NCBI GenBank assembly: GCA_003053925.1
Contig: QBKD01000001.1
Span: forward strand, 372,001 to 436,000
Direction of reading: 5' to 3'
DNA: 64,000 nt
Source: Microbacteriaceae bacterium MWH-Ta3
GTDB taxonomy: Bacteria > Actinomycetota > Actinomycetes > Actinomycetales > Microbacteriaceae
Shown here: piece after piece, positions 51,502 to 60,047 of the stretch
How the letters are laid out: each line of letters opens with the position of its first letter
How positions within the stretch are numbered: position 1 is the first letter of the stretch
Translations under genes and position numbers: made by a program
Notes under the pieces: generated by a model
The model's database searches: none
The model's input: the letters and a program-made list of their open reading frames with translations, nothing else
What the model was told of the DNA's origin: nothing

Positions 51502-52587
51502 ATGTCTTTGCGAATCACTGCCGCACTCGCGGCCGCTGTCGCCCTCATTTTTGGTTCGGCCTCGGCCGCAACCGCAGTACCCCAGCTGACGGGCGACCTG
51601 CCCGCGGCGACCGCCGAAAACCAGTCCGTCCCCCTCGCATTCGACCTTTCGGGCGTTGACTGGACCGCCGTGCTTGTCACCATCGAGGTCGTCGAAGGCT
51701 CGGTGACCGTCGACGCTGCGGGCGTGGTCTCGGCGGCTCCTGGCTACGACCTTCAGGATGCAACCGCCACGCGCCAGTCCTTCAATGGACCCCTTGCCGA
51801 CGTGCAAGACACACTGGCCAACGGCATCACGTGGATCACACCGGCGGCCGCAGGCAGCTACACCATCGACTTTTCGATGACCGTACAGGAGTATGTTCCC
51901 GGACTCTCGTTCAACCCCGACAACGGCCACTACTACCTGGTGCCCGTCGATGAATTCGGTGACCCGTTGACACTGTCGGCCGAAGACGCCTTTGCCGCTG
52001 CCGACAACGGTGACTTCACCTACGCCGGCCTCACCGGTTACATTGCAGAAATCAACGACGACGCCGAAAACGACTTCGTTGCAAACTACTCCGGTGGTGA
52101 AAACATTTGGATTGGTGCGTCGTCCGAGTACACCATCCTCAATTCCTTCGCCGGTACGAGCTATGCAGACAACACGGCAAGCAACAGCAAGTGGCACTGG
52201 GTGAACTCGACGGTGCTGTTCGCTGATGGTCTGAGCGGAGACATCGTCGCAGTCAACGGCGCTTACTCCTCGTGGGCCGATGGTGAGCCCAACGGCGGTG
52301 GCGGTCAGGAAGGTTGTGTCGTGACCAACTGGGAAGGCGCTCCGGCTCTGTGGAACGACCTCGCGTGTGATGACACCTGGACGAACTCGTTCATCGTGGA
52401 ATTCGATTCGGCCGACGCCGGTGCAGCCATTCTTGAGCTCACCGACGAAGACCTACAGGCTGCCGAGAACTCGGTCAACGAACTGGCCGAAACCGGCGTC
52501 AACGCAACTCTGGCAATGGGCCTTGCTGGCACCGCCTTGATCGCTGCAGCTGCCGTCGTGGTTGCTCGCCGTCGCGCACGCGTCTAA
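51502..52587 (+). CDS. Sortase-anchored C-type lectin domain surface protein (LAETG)
   Basis: This 361-residue surface protein has a signal peptide (about 1-25, ending ATA) and an N-terminal beta-rich domain (about 30-130). A C-type lectin-like domain (about 140-305) contains YIAEINDDAENDF, IWIGAS, EPN at 262-264 and WND at 284-286, with Cys272 and Cys289 placed as the inner disulfide of the fold. EPN and WND are the Ca-dependent mannose-type sugar-binding motifs in animal lectins. The protein ends in ELAETG, a hydrophobic segment and RRRARV. It probably displays a sugar-binding domain on the wall. The ribosome binding site is GAAAGGAA. Confidence 0.85.
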   Translation: MSLRITAALAAAVALIFGSASAATAVPQLTGDLPAATAENQSVPLAFDLSGVDWTAVLVTIEVVEGSVTVDAAGVVSAAPGYDLQDATATRQSFNGPLADVQDTLANGITWITPAAAGSYTIDFSMTVQEYVPGLSFNPDNGHYYLVPVDEFGDPLTLSAEDAFAAADNGDFTYAGLTGYIAEINDDAENDFVANYSGGENIWIGASSEYTILNSFAGTSYADNTASNSKWHWVNSTVLFADGLSGDIVAVNGAYSSWADGEPNGGGGQEGCVVTNWEGAPALWNDLACDDTWTNSFIVEFDSADAGAAILELTDEDLQAAENSVNELAETGVNATLAMGLAGTALIAAAAVVVARRRARV

Positions 52588-52599
52588 CACACACCACTA

Positions 52600-52630
52600 A
52601 ACAGCGGGTCCGGTCTCCGGGCCCGCTGTT
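52600..52630 (+). terminator. Terminator after the C-type lectin gene
   Basis: A 13-bp stem with one G-T wobble (AACAGCGGGTCCG with CGGGCCCGCTGTT) is followed by CTGTTT, 13 bases after the stop. Confidence 0.75.
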
Positions 52631-52852
52631 CTGTTTAATCACGGCCGTCGTATCCGCCCGGTTTGTGCTGCCGCGACGGCTGCGTTGATTGCGTGATCCC
52701 ACCGCCCTCGGCCGCACCAGGGTTATGTCCCTGCGTGACGGAAAGGTAACAATCGTGTGACGGTATGGGGACTCTGAGCAATTTGCCATATCCCAAGACA
52801 TATAGTTTTAGAGGATTTACGAATTACGCAATGCCGCGAAAGGATTTCCCGC

Positions 52853-53872
52853 ATGAGCTCGACCCCCGCCATTCGATTGACAGGACTGACCAAGAGTTTC
52901 GGTGCGGTCACAGCCGTTGATCAGGTGAACTTGGACGTGGCAGAAGGCGAATTCTTCTCTATGCTGGGGCCGTCCGGTTCGGGCAAAACGACGGTGTTGC
53001 GCATGATTGCCGGATTTGAACAGCCCACCAGCGGCACTGTCGAGCTTTTCGGTAATGACGTCACCGCCGCGGCACCCTTCGACCGCGATGTGAACACCGT
53101 CTTCCAGGACTACGCCCTGTTCCCGCACATGACGGTGTTGGAAAACGTGGCGTACGGTCTACGCGTTCGCGGAATGAACAAGGCGGATCGTACGGCCCGC
53201 GCCACCGAGGCATTGGAAATGGTGCGCCTGGCGAAATACGGCGACCGCAAGCCCACCCAACTGTCGGGCGGACAGCGCCAGCGCGTCGCTCTAGCCCGCG
53301 CAATCGTCGTACAGCCCAAGGTGCTATTGCTGGACGAACCGCTGGGCGCTCTGGACCTCAAACTACGCGAACAAATGCAGGTCGAGCTGAAAGAAATCCA
53401 GCGCAAGCTGGGCATCACGTTTATCTTCGTCACGCACGACCAAGAAGAGGCTCTGACCCTGAGTGACCGCATCGCCGTGTTTAACGACGGTGGAATTGTG
53501 CAACTCGGTACAGCGGAAGAGGTTTATCGCGCCCCGAACAGCGAGTTCGTCGCCAACTTCGTGGGCACATCGAATGTGTTCAGCGCCGAACAATCCGCCG
53601 CACTCTTCGCCGGCACGTCCGCCTGCTCCATTCGCCCCGAAAAGATTGTTCTGGCACCCGCCGGTTCCACTGCGGCTCACGACATCAGCATTCCTGGTGT
53701 TGTTGCCGAGACAATCTTCCTGGGCGCCTCGACCCGCGTCGTTGTTGACCTCGAGGGCGGCAAGCGCGTATCCGCGCTGGAACCCAACGACGACGAGGCC
53801 GGCATCGCACACACCCGCGGCGATTCGGTGGTTGTCGGATTCAACCGGTCGAGCCTCGTAACACTTCACTAA
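52853..53872 (+). CDS. potA: ABC transporter ATP-binding protein, polyamine (PotA) type
   Basis: This 339-residue ATPase energises a spermidine/putrescine-type importer. Walker [10 protein letters not shown] is near residue 41, the signature is [14 protein letters not shown], Walker B is [11 protein letters not shown] and the switch His is in [16 protein letters not shown]-terminal TOBE regulatory domain (about 260-339) contains SIRPEKI. It is first of four genes that encode a complete importer. Confidence 0.92.
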   Translation: MSSTPAIRLTGLTKSFGAVTAVDQVNLDVAEGEFFSMLGPSGSGKTTVLRMIAGFEQPTSGTVELFGNDVTAAAPFDRDVNTVFQDYALFPHMTVLENVAYGLRVRGMNKADRTARATEALEMVRLAKYGDRKPTQLSGGQRQRVALARAIVVQPKVLLLDEPLGALDLKLREQMQVELKEIQRKLGITFIFVTHDQEEALTLSDRIAVFNDGGIVQLGTAEEVYRAPNSEFVANFVGTSNVFSAEQSAALFAGTSACSIRPEKIVLAPAGSTAAHDISIPGVVAETIFLGASTRVVVDLEGGKRVSALEPNDDEAGIAHTRGDSVVVGFNRSSLVTLH

Positions 53873-53906
53873 CCCACAGAAGTACCCACACACAAAGGAG
53901 AAAGCA

Positions 53907-55082
53907 ATGCGTTCAGCACTCACCAGCCGCGCAGGGCTTGCCGGAATTGCGGTCGCCTCGATCGTTGTTCTCGCAGGCTGTGGCACGGGCGGAAGCCCCG
54001 ATGCAGAAGGCCCCGCAATGCTCACCGAACTCGGTGAAGCAGAAGGATCGGTGTCGATCCTGGCATGGCCCGGTTACGTCGAAGACGGCAGCACCTACGC
54101 CGAATACGACTGGGTAACCCCGTTCGAAGAGGCAACCGGCTGCATGGTCACCGTCAAGACCTACGGCACCTCGGATGAAGCCGTCAACCTGATGAAGACC
54201 GGCGACTACGACGTGGTAGCCGCCAGTGGCGACGCCACCGAGCGCCTCATCGCCGGCGAAGAAGTTGCCCCCGTCAACACCGACCTGATCCCCAACTACG
54301 ACGGAATCTACGAGTTCCTGAAGAACCAGGACTGGAATTCGGTTGACGGCCAGTCCTACGGCGTTCCCCACGGTTACGGCGCAAACCTGCTGCAGTACCG
54401 CACCGACCTCGTGACCCCCGCACCCACCTCGTGGAGCGCGGTCTTCGAGGCTGACTCGCCCTATGCCGGCAAGATCACCGCGTACGACTCGCCCATTTAC
54501 ATCGCGGATGCTGCCGTGTACCTCATGGCGCACAACCCCGAGCTGGGCATCACCAACCCCTACGCACTGGACGAAACGCAGCTTGCTGCCGCCGTCGACC
54601 TCCTGAAGGTACAGCGCGCGCAGGTTGGCGAATACTGGTCGGACTACCTGCTGCAGGCTCAGTCGTTCACCTCGGGTGACACCGTAGTCGGCACCACATG
54701 GCAGGTCATCGTGGGCATGCTGCAGGGCGAGGGCGTCCCCGTTGAGGCCGTTCTCCCCGAAGAGGGCGCAACCGGTTGGTCGGACACCTGGATGGTTGCA
54801 TCGGATGCCGCCAGCCCCAACTGTGCCTACATGTGGCTTGACCACATCGCAAGCCCCGAGTACAACGCAATGGCAACGGGCTACTTCGGAGAAGCACCCT
54901 CGAGCGAAGCAGCGTGTGACTTCCGCGACGACTGCGAGGCTTACCACGCAGGTGACGCGGAATACGCCGCACAGCTCTGGTACTGGACGACCCCCGTGGC
55001 TGAGTGCCTCGATGGTCGCACCGATGCCGTCTGCACCGACTATGCCGCATGGACTGCTGCATGGCAGGAAATCAAGGGCTAA
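53907..55082 (+). CDS. potD: Polyamine-type substrate-binding lipoprotein
   Basis: This 391-residue solute-binding lipoprotein has a signal with lipobox VLAGCG (Cys near residue 24) and the PotD/PotF-like block SILAWPGYVEDG. TSDEAVNLMKTGDYDVVAASG and GVPHGYGANLLQY follow. Four cysteines near the C-terminus (ACDFRDDC and ECLDGRTDAVC) suggest two disulfides. The substrate is probably a polyamine, by family and operon. AAGGAG precedes the ATG. Confidence 0.88.
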   Translation: MRSALTSRAGLAGIAVASIVVLAGCGTGGSPDAEGPAMLTELGEAEGSVSILAWPGYVEDGSTYAEYDWVTPFEEATGCMVTVKTYGTSDEAVNLMKTGDYDVVAASGDATERLIAGEEVAPVNTDLIPNYDGIYEFLKNQDWNSVDGQSYGVPHGYGANLLQYRTDLVTPAPTSWSAVFEADSPYAGKITAYDSPIYIADAAVYLMAHNPELGITNPYALDETQLAAAVDLLKVQRAQVGEYWSDYLLQAQSFTSGDTVVGTTWQVIVGMLQGEGVPVEAVLPEEGATGWSDTWMVASDAASPNCAYMWLDHIASPEYNAMATGYFGEAPSSEAACDFRDDCEAYHAGDAEYAAQLWYWTTPVAECLDGRTDAVCTDYAAWTAAWQEIKG

Positions 55083-55112
55083 TTAGCCCTGATATGAAGT
55101 AGGAGCACAACA

Positions 55113-56039
55113 GTGACGACCACGATTAACCCGTCCCTGCCCGACCGGGCTGCGGTGTCGCCTCCGCGCGATTCCGTAGCCCGGCGGGGCTCCGTCTTCC
55201 TGTACCGCCACGCCAAGGTTCGACTGGGGCTGCTGCTGTCGGCTCCCCTGTTCTGGCTGGGCCTGGTCTACATCGCAGCGCTTATCGCACTGCTGATCAC
55301 GGCACTATGGACGGTCGATTCGTTTACCGGCGACATCATCATCGAATGGTCGTTCGACAACATCATGACCGTGCTGACCGGCGCCGTGTATCAAGCCGTG
55401 ACCCTGCGCACGCTCGGTGCCGCGCTGCTGGTCACGGTGATTGATGTGGTGGTTGCACTGCCCATTGCGTTCTTCATGGCGAAGGTCGCGTCCACCCGCG
55501 CACAACGCTGGCTCCTCATCGCAATCCTCACGCCCCTCTGGGCTTCGTACTTGGTCAAGGCGTACGCCTGGCGCAGCGTACTGTCCGAAGGCGGTGTTCT
55601 GGATTCGGCGCTGGCACCCTTCGGTGGTTCCACACCGGGCTACGGCTTCGAGGGCACCGTCATCACGCTGGCGTATCTGTGGCTTCCATTCGTGATTCTG
55701 CCCATCTACACCGCGCTTGACCGCGTGCCGAATTCACTTCTCGAGGCGTCTTCTGACCTCGGCGCGACGACAGGCACCACATTTCGGCACATCGTTTTTC
55801 CCATGATTACCCCGGGCATCATCGCCGGCTCGATCTTCAGCTTCTCACTGACTCTGGGCGACTACATCTCGGTCAAGATCGTCGGTGGTGCCACCCAGAT
55901 GCTGGGAACGCTCGTCTATGCCAACGTGGGAACCGCAAACAATCTGCCGCTTGCTGCGGCCATCGCGCTGATTCCCATCACCATAATTTTTGTGTACCTC
56001 GCCGCCGTACGCCGTACGGGCGCGTTGGACAACCTCTAG
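55113..56039 (+). CDS. potB: ABC transporter permease, PotB type
   Basis: This 308-residue permease has about six membrane segments and the conserved cytoplasmic EAA loop LLEASSDLGATTGTTFRHIV, which contacts the ATPase. The start is a GTG with AGGAG upstream. It is 30 bases after the binding-protein gene. Confidence 0.9.
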   Translation: MTTTINPSLPDRAAVSPPRDSVARRGSVFLYRHAKVRLGLLLSAPLFWLGLVYIAALIALLITALWTVDSFTGDIIIEWSFDNIMTVLTGAVYQAVTLRTLGAALLVTVIDVVVALPIAFFMAKVASTRAQRWLLIAILTPLWASYLVKAYAWRSVLSEGGVLDSALAPFGGSTPGYGFEGTVITLAYLWLPFVILPIYTALDRVPNSLLEASSDLGATTGTTFRHIVFPMITPGIIAGSIFSFSLTLGDYISVKIVGGATQMLGTLVYANVGTANNLPLAAAIALIPITIIFVYLAAVRRTGALDNL

Positions 56040-56048
56040 GAGCAGGCC

Positions 56049-56843
56049 ATGAGACTCACCCGCACCTCGCGCGTCTTACTTGTCGCCGCTACCACACTGA
56101 CCCTCGCGTTTATTTATGTGCCGCTGCTGATCGTTCTGTTGAACTCGTTCTCGACCAGCCAGTCACTGTCGTGGCCGCCGCCCGGGTTCACCCTGGAATG
56201 GTGGGGCCGTGCATTTGCCAGCGAGGGCGCAATGAACGCCGTGGGTGCGTCGATAACCGTGGCACTGGCATCGACGGCAATAGCACTGGTGCTGGGAACG
56301 GCCCTGTCCTTCGCCCTTAACCGCTTCGAGTTCTTCGGGAAGTCCACCGTGAATCTGCTGGTGGTACTGCCCATCGCACTGCCGGGAATCGTGACGGGTA
56401 TAGCACTGAACAACGCGTTCCGTACCATGATGGGTCTACAGCTGGGCATGCTGACCCTGATTGTTGCCCACGCCACGTTCTGTGTCGTGACGGTGTTCAA
56501 CAACGTCATCGCGCGCCTGCGCCGCATGGGAACCTCGCTGGAAGAGGCCTCGGCCGATCTCGGCGCTGGCCTCTGGACGACATTTCGACTGGTGACGTTC
56601 CCCCAGATCAAGTCCGCTCTGTTTGCGGGTGGGCTACTTGCGTTTGCACTGAGCTTCGACGAAATCATTGTGACCACGTTTACCGCGGGGTCCGGTGTGC
56701 AAACTCTGCCCATCTTCATTTTGGACAACATGTTCCGACCGAACCAGGCCCCCATCGTTGCGGTTATTGCCGTGGTGATGATTGTGGTCAGCCTGGTTCC
56801 CATTTACTTCGCTCAGCGTTTGGCGGGCGACGACAAAAGGTAG
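56049..56843 (+). CDS. potC: ABC transporter permease, PotC type
   Basis: This 264-residue second permease has about six membrane segments and an EAA loop SLEEASADLGAGLWTTFRLV. With potB it forms the membrane channel. It starts nine bases after potB with an AGGAG site and ends the operon. Confidence 0.9.
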   Translation: MRLTRTSRVLLVAATTLTLAFIYVPLLIVLLNSFSTSQSLSWPPPGFTLEWWGRAFASEGAMNAVGASITVALASTAIALVLGTALSFALNRFEFFGKSTVNLLVVLPIALPGIVTGIALNNAFRTMMGLQLGMLTLIVAHATFCVVTVFNNVIARLRRMGTSLEEASADLGAGLWTTFRLVTFPQIKSALFAGGLLAFALSFDEIIVTTFTAGSGVQTLPIFILDNMFRPNQAPIVAVIAVVMIVVSLVPIYFAQRLAGDDKR

Positions 56844-56860
56844 GGCCTCCTTTCGAGAAA

Positions 56861-56898
56861 ACACTGATGGCCCCGAGTTTCCTCGGGGCCATCAGTGT
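56861..56898. terminator. Strong bidirectional terminator (potC / actP)
   Basis: A perfect 17-bp inverted repeat (56861-56877 with 56882-56898) with a four-base loop lies between the convergent pot operon and actP. On the minus strand it runs into TTTTC. Confidence 0.85.
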
Positions 56899-56906
56899 TC
56901 GTGCGA

Positions 56907-58523
56907 TTAGTGCTCGGATGCCTTCTCTGCGCCGTGACCGGTGTACGCACGCACGTACATTTCGGCCGCCTTGGCGGGGTCTTCCGGCTTGCTCGAGGTG
57001 AGCGATCCAATCCAACCCAGCAGGAAACCGAGCGGAATCGAGACGATACCGGGGTTCGACAGCGGGAACCAAGCGAAGTCGAGTTCGGGGAATACCGACT
57101 TTTCGCCACCCGAGAACACGGGCGAGCACACGATCAGAATGACGGTCGAGGTCAGACCGCCGACCATGCTCCACACGGCGCCACGAGTGTTGAATCGGTG
57201 CCAGAACAACGAGTACACAATCGTGGGCAGGTTGGCCGATGCCGCGACGGCGAAGGCCAGCGCCACAAGGAACGCGATGTTCTGACCATTCACACCGATA
57301 CCACCAAGGATGGCGAGGATACCGATCACGACAACCGTGATGCGGGCAACCTTGACCTCGGATGCCGGGTCGGCGTTTCCGTTCTTGATGACGCTGGCGT
57401 ACACATCGTGGGCGAACGAGGTCGCTGCCGTGATGGTCAGACCCGCAACCACCGCGAGGATGGTCGCGAACGCGACGGCCGAGATAACACCCATGAGAAT
57501 GGGACCTCCCAAAGCGAGAGCCAACAGCGGCGCTGCCGAGTTCTCTTTACCGGGCGACTCAAGGATGACCTCGGGACCAACGAGCGCAGCGGCGCCATAA
57601 CCCAGCACCAGCGTGAAGATGTAGAAGATGCCGATCAACCAGATGGCCCACACGACGCTGCGCCGCGCCTCGCGTGCCGAGGGCACGGTGTAGAAGCGCA
57701 TCAGAACGTGCGGCAAACCGGCGGTTCCCAGAACAAGGGCGATCGACAACGACACGAAGTCCAACGGGTTTGCGCTGTACTTCAGACCAGGACCCAGGAT
57801 TGCGTTCGCGGGTTCGGTAATCGAGGTCGCGACCGCCGATTCCAGAAGTGCGGTGATGCTGAATCCGTTGATGGCCAGGACCCAGATGGTCATGATGAAC
57901 GCGCCACCGATCAGCAGCACGGCCTTGACAATCTGTACCCAGGTGGTGCCCTTCATGCCGCCGATCAGCACGTAGAAAATCATGAGCACGCCGACAATGG
58001 CGATCACGATGGACTGACCCAACTTGTCGGTGATGCCCAGAAGCAAGGCGACGAGCCCACCCGCACCGGCCATCTGCGCCAGCAGGTAGAAGAAGCTCAC
58101 GGCCAACGTGGTCAGTGCCGCCGCCATGCGCACGGGGCGCTGCTGCAGACGGAACGCCAGAACATCGGCCATCGTGAACTTACCCGTGTTGCGCATCAGT
58201 TCGGCAACAAGTAGCAGGGCCACCAGCCATGCCACCAGGAAGCCGATCGAATACAAGAACCCGTCGTAGCCGTAGATTGCGATGGCGCCGGCGATACCGA
58301 GGAACGAGGCTGCCGACAGGTAGTCTCCCGCGATAGCAAAACCGTTCTGCGGCCCGGTGAACGAACGACCGGCGGCGTAATAGTCAGCGGCAGTCTTGTT
58401 GTTGCGGCTTGCTCGAATGACGATTACCAGGGTGGCAACAACGAACAGCAGGAACACCGAGATGTTCAGGACGGGGTCAAGCTTCGGCGCCTCGGCGACG
58501 CGACCCAGAAGTGTGTGCAGCAT
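56907..58523 (-). CDS. actP: Acetate/cation symporter (sodium:solute symporter family)
   Basis: This 538-residue membrane protein has about 13 hydrophobic segments and the SSS-family blocks AADYYAAGRSFTGPQNGFAIAGDYLSAASFLGIAG and GGMKGTTWVQIVKA. It matches cation/acetate symporters (ActP) in length and pattern. It starts one base into the stop of the DUF485 gene (TGATG), the pairing seen in Escherichia coli yjcH-actP. Acetyl-CoA synthetase lies about 4 kb away, supporting acetate as substrate. Confidence 0.9.
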   Translation of the reverse strand: MLHTLLGRVAEAPKLDPVLNISVFLLFVVATLVIVIRASRNNKTAADYYAAGRSFTGPQNGFAIAGDYLSAASFLGIAGAIAIYGYDGFLYSIGFLVAWLVALLLVAELMRNTGKFTMADVLAFRLQQRPVRMAAALTTLAVSFFYLLAQMAGAGGLVALLLGITDKLGQSIVIAIVGVLMIFYVLIGGMKGTTWVQIVKAVLLIGGAFIMTIWVLAINGFSITALLESAVATSITEPANAILGPGLKYSANPLDFVSLSIALVLGTAGLPHVLMRFYTVPSAREARRSVVWAIWLIGIFYIFTLVLGYGAAALVGPEVILESPGKENSAAPLLALALGGPILMGVISAVAFATILAVVAGLTITAATSFAHDVYASVIKNGNADPASEVKVARITVVVIGILAILGGIGVNGQNIAFLVALAFAVAASANLPTIVYSLFWHRFNTRGAVWSMVGGLTSTVILIVCSPVFSGGEKSVFPELDFAWFPLSNPGIVSIPLGFLLGWIGSLTSSKPEDPAKAAEMYVRAYTGHGAEKASEH

Positions 58524-58855
58524 CAGATGGAACCACTTTCGATCTTGTCGTATAGGGCTTCCGCCGCAGGGTCAAACACTTTGTTTGCGTGATTGACGTA
58601 CCAGGCGGTGATGGCGAACGTCGTGACAAACTGGCCCAAGCCCAGCAACAATCCCACGTTGACTGCGCCAAAAACAGGCGTTGCCATGAAATCGGTCGCG
58701 TATGCCGCTAACAGCACATAACCGAAATACCAAATAATGAATGCCGCGGACAGCGGGAAGACGAAACGCGAGTGCCTCGAGCGCAAAGCCCGGAATTCCT
58801 CTGACCGTTCCACCTCCTCCCAATCGGCGGACGGTGTAGGCGAGGTAGTCGCCAT
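58523..58855 (-). CDS. DUF485 membrane protein (YjcH-like)
   Basis: This 110-residue protein has two membrane segments (about residues 34-55 and 65-90). Its family block is FRALRSRHSRFVFPLSAAFIIWYF, typical of DUF485 proteins encoded with actP. It is thought to assist the symporter. The ATG at 58855 is chosen because AAGGAGG lies just upstream. Confidence 0.9.
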   Translation of the reverse strand: MATTSPTPSADWEEVERSEEFRALRSRHSRFVFPLSAAFIIWYFGYVLLAAYATDFMATPVFGAVNVGLLLGLGQFVTTFAITAWYVNHANKVFDPAAEALYDKIESGSI

Positions 58856-58900
58856 GAGGCCTCCTTGACTCATGTAGTGCAGACGTGCAGATCTGTGGTG

Positions 58901-58918
58901 TCGGACATCCTTGTCCGA
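58901..58918 (-). promoter_or_regulatory. Palindromic hairpin in the DUF485-actP upstream region
   Basis: TCGGACA and TGTCCGA form a perfect 7-bp inverted repeat with a four-base loop, about 46 bp upstream of the DUF485 start. There is no T-tract. It could be an operator for acetate control. The regulator is unknown. Confidence 0.35.
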
Positions 58919-58986
58919 GCGCACATCTTCTGCGAGTCTGGCACAAAGTGCCGCAACAGGCAATGAATGCTCACGGGAATATTTTG

Positions 58987-59013
58987 CGTGTCGAGGTGCG
59001 TGTCGAGGTGCGT
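58987..59013. repeat. 12-bp tandem repeat upstream of DUF485-actP
   Basis: CGTGTCGAGGTG occurs twice in direct tandem (58987-58998 and 58999-59010), followed by the first three bases of a third copy. The site lies between the actP promoter region and the Tad locus. Confidence 0.5.
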
Positions 59014-59039
59014 ACCGCCGTGGTCTCGAATGGGCGCAC

Positions 59040-59432
59040 TCATGGCGCCAGACCCGCAGCGGCCGATGCACCAAAGCCATCGACACGGACTGATATCTCG
59101 GCGAAGTTCCCTGCGCGACTGCACGCGACCACGACACCGCCCCTCGTGCTGACCGCCATTCGCGCGGCAGCACAGGCATCGCCCACGTCGGGCGACACGG
59201 ATGCATCGGCGGCGGCGAGCGCCGCAAATTCCGCAACCCGAATCGCATGATGCGCTCGAGCCACAAAACCTACGGCGGCCGCCACGAAACCCGCGGTGAC
59301 GATCATCGCCAGCACCAGCCCAATCGAAGCCACGGTCCCGCCGCCCCGGTCAACGCCGTCGTTGCAAACCGCACTCGCCGCGGTGGAGTCCTCACGAATC
59401 CCACCACCATCCCGTCCTCCCCGCGCAATCAC
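59040..59432 (-). CDS. TadE-like secretion-neighbourhood protein (Rv3654c-like)
   Basis: This protein of about 130 residues has one membrane segment (TVASIGLVLAMIVTAGFVAAAVGFVA type) and an Ala-rich outer part with a cysteine pair (DACAAAR and VVACSR). This matches the small TadE-like proteins encoded after TadE in actinobacterial Tad loci. The GTG at 59432 is chosen because it overlaps the TadE stop by four bases (GTGA). A longer upstream reading would overlap TadE by 79 bases. Probably a minor pseudopilin or assembly factor. Confidence 0.75.
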   Translation of the reverse strand: MIARGGRDGGGIREDSTAASAVCNDGVDRGGGTVASIGLVLAMIVTAGFVAAAVGFVARAHHAIRVAEFAALAAADASVSPDVGDACAAARMAVSTRGGVVVACSRAGNFAEISVRVDGFGASAAAGLAP

Positions 59433-59737
59433 GGCGCGCACGCCGTCGCCGTCGCGTGCAGCTCGGGCGGCAATCCCCAGGGCGCAGGCAGCGTCACGGT
59501 CGCGCATGTGCCCGTGACGGACACCGCGGCAGAGGCGTCCGCGGCGATCCCTCGTGCGTCGTCTGGATCCATTCCGCGCGACACACTCACCGCCACGTCG
59601 TGCGCAAGTGAACGGGCTGTCAGTGCATCCATACCCGCCCGTGTTGACCCCAAGATGAGGGCAAGAACCATGAGGACCGCGGGTATGGCGACCGCCAGTT
59701 CGGCGGTCACCGCCCCACGTTGCGAATCAGAGAACAA
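59429..59737 (-). CDS. TadE-family pseudopilin
   Basis: This 102-residue protein has the TadE N-terminal block QRGAVTAELAVAIPAVLMVLALILG, a short basic leader followed by one membrane helix, and a small outer domain. The start appears to be a TTG overlapping the previous gene by 11 bases. A GTG nine codons in is possible but would remove the leader. Confidence 0.78.
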   Translation of the reverse strand: MFSDSQRGAVTAELAVAIPAVLMVLALILGSTRAGMDALTARSLAHDVAVSVSRGMDPDDARGIAADASAAVSVTGTCATVTLPAPWGLPPELHATATACAP

Positions 59738-59918
59738 ACGCCAGAGCCTGCGTGATGAGCCCCGTCACCATGTCTTTGACCGCGGCACTCTGCAGCACGA
59801 CAGCCAGCAGCCCGGCAAATCCAGCGGCCGCGACCGTTGCGATGGCGTATTCGGCAGTGGCCGCGCCTCGTTCCCGAACGTCGCCGCTGGGAAATTCACT
59901 GAAGTGGTCGTAGAACAT
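59727..59918 (-). CDS. DUF4244 small Flp-type pilin-like protein
   Basis: This 63-residue protein has a charged leader and the block RGAATAEYAIATVAAAGFAG, in which Glu precedes Tyr as in Flp prepilins, followed by a hydrophobic helix. It is probably the major or a core pilin of the Tad system. The ATG has AAGGAG upstream. Confidence 0.82.
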   Translation of the reverse strand: MFYDHFSEFPSGDVRERGAATAEYAIATVAAAGFAGLLAVVLQSAAVKDMVTGLITQALAFVL

Positions 59919-60047
59919 CCTGGTCTCCTTGTCTGGCGCGACAACAACAGTGTGGCAAACGCGAGATACCGGGGAACAACGGGATTCACACTTTGTGGAA
60001 CACGCGCGCTTCTGATAATTTGTGGATAACTCTTCGAAAGGTTTAAC

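Noticed and set aside
56895-58214. 439-codon plus-strand frame opposite actP
   Set aside because: It is antisense to a well-supported symporter gene. The translation is repetitive Asp, Gly and Arg with no recognisable domain.
58856-58873. Earlier ATG for the DUF485 protein
   Set aside because: An in-frame ATG exists at 58873, but AAGGAGG lies between it and the ATG at 58855, which is therefore the better start.
60021-60029. Perfect DnaA box TGTGGATAA
   Set aside because: A single isolated box without a cluster, AT-rich region or dnaA/dnaN neighbourhood is not evidence for an origin.
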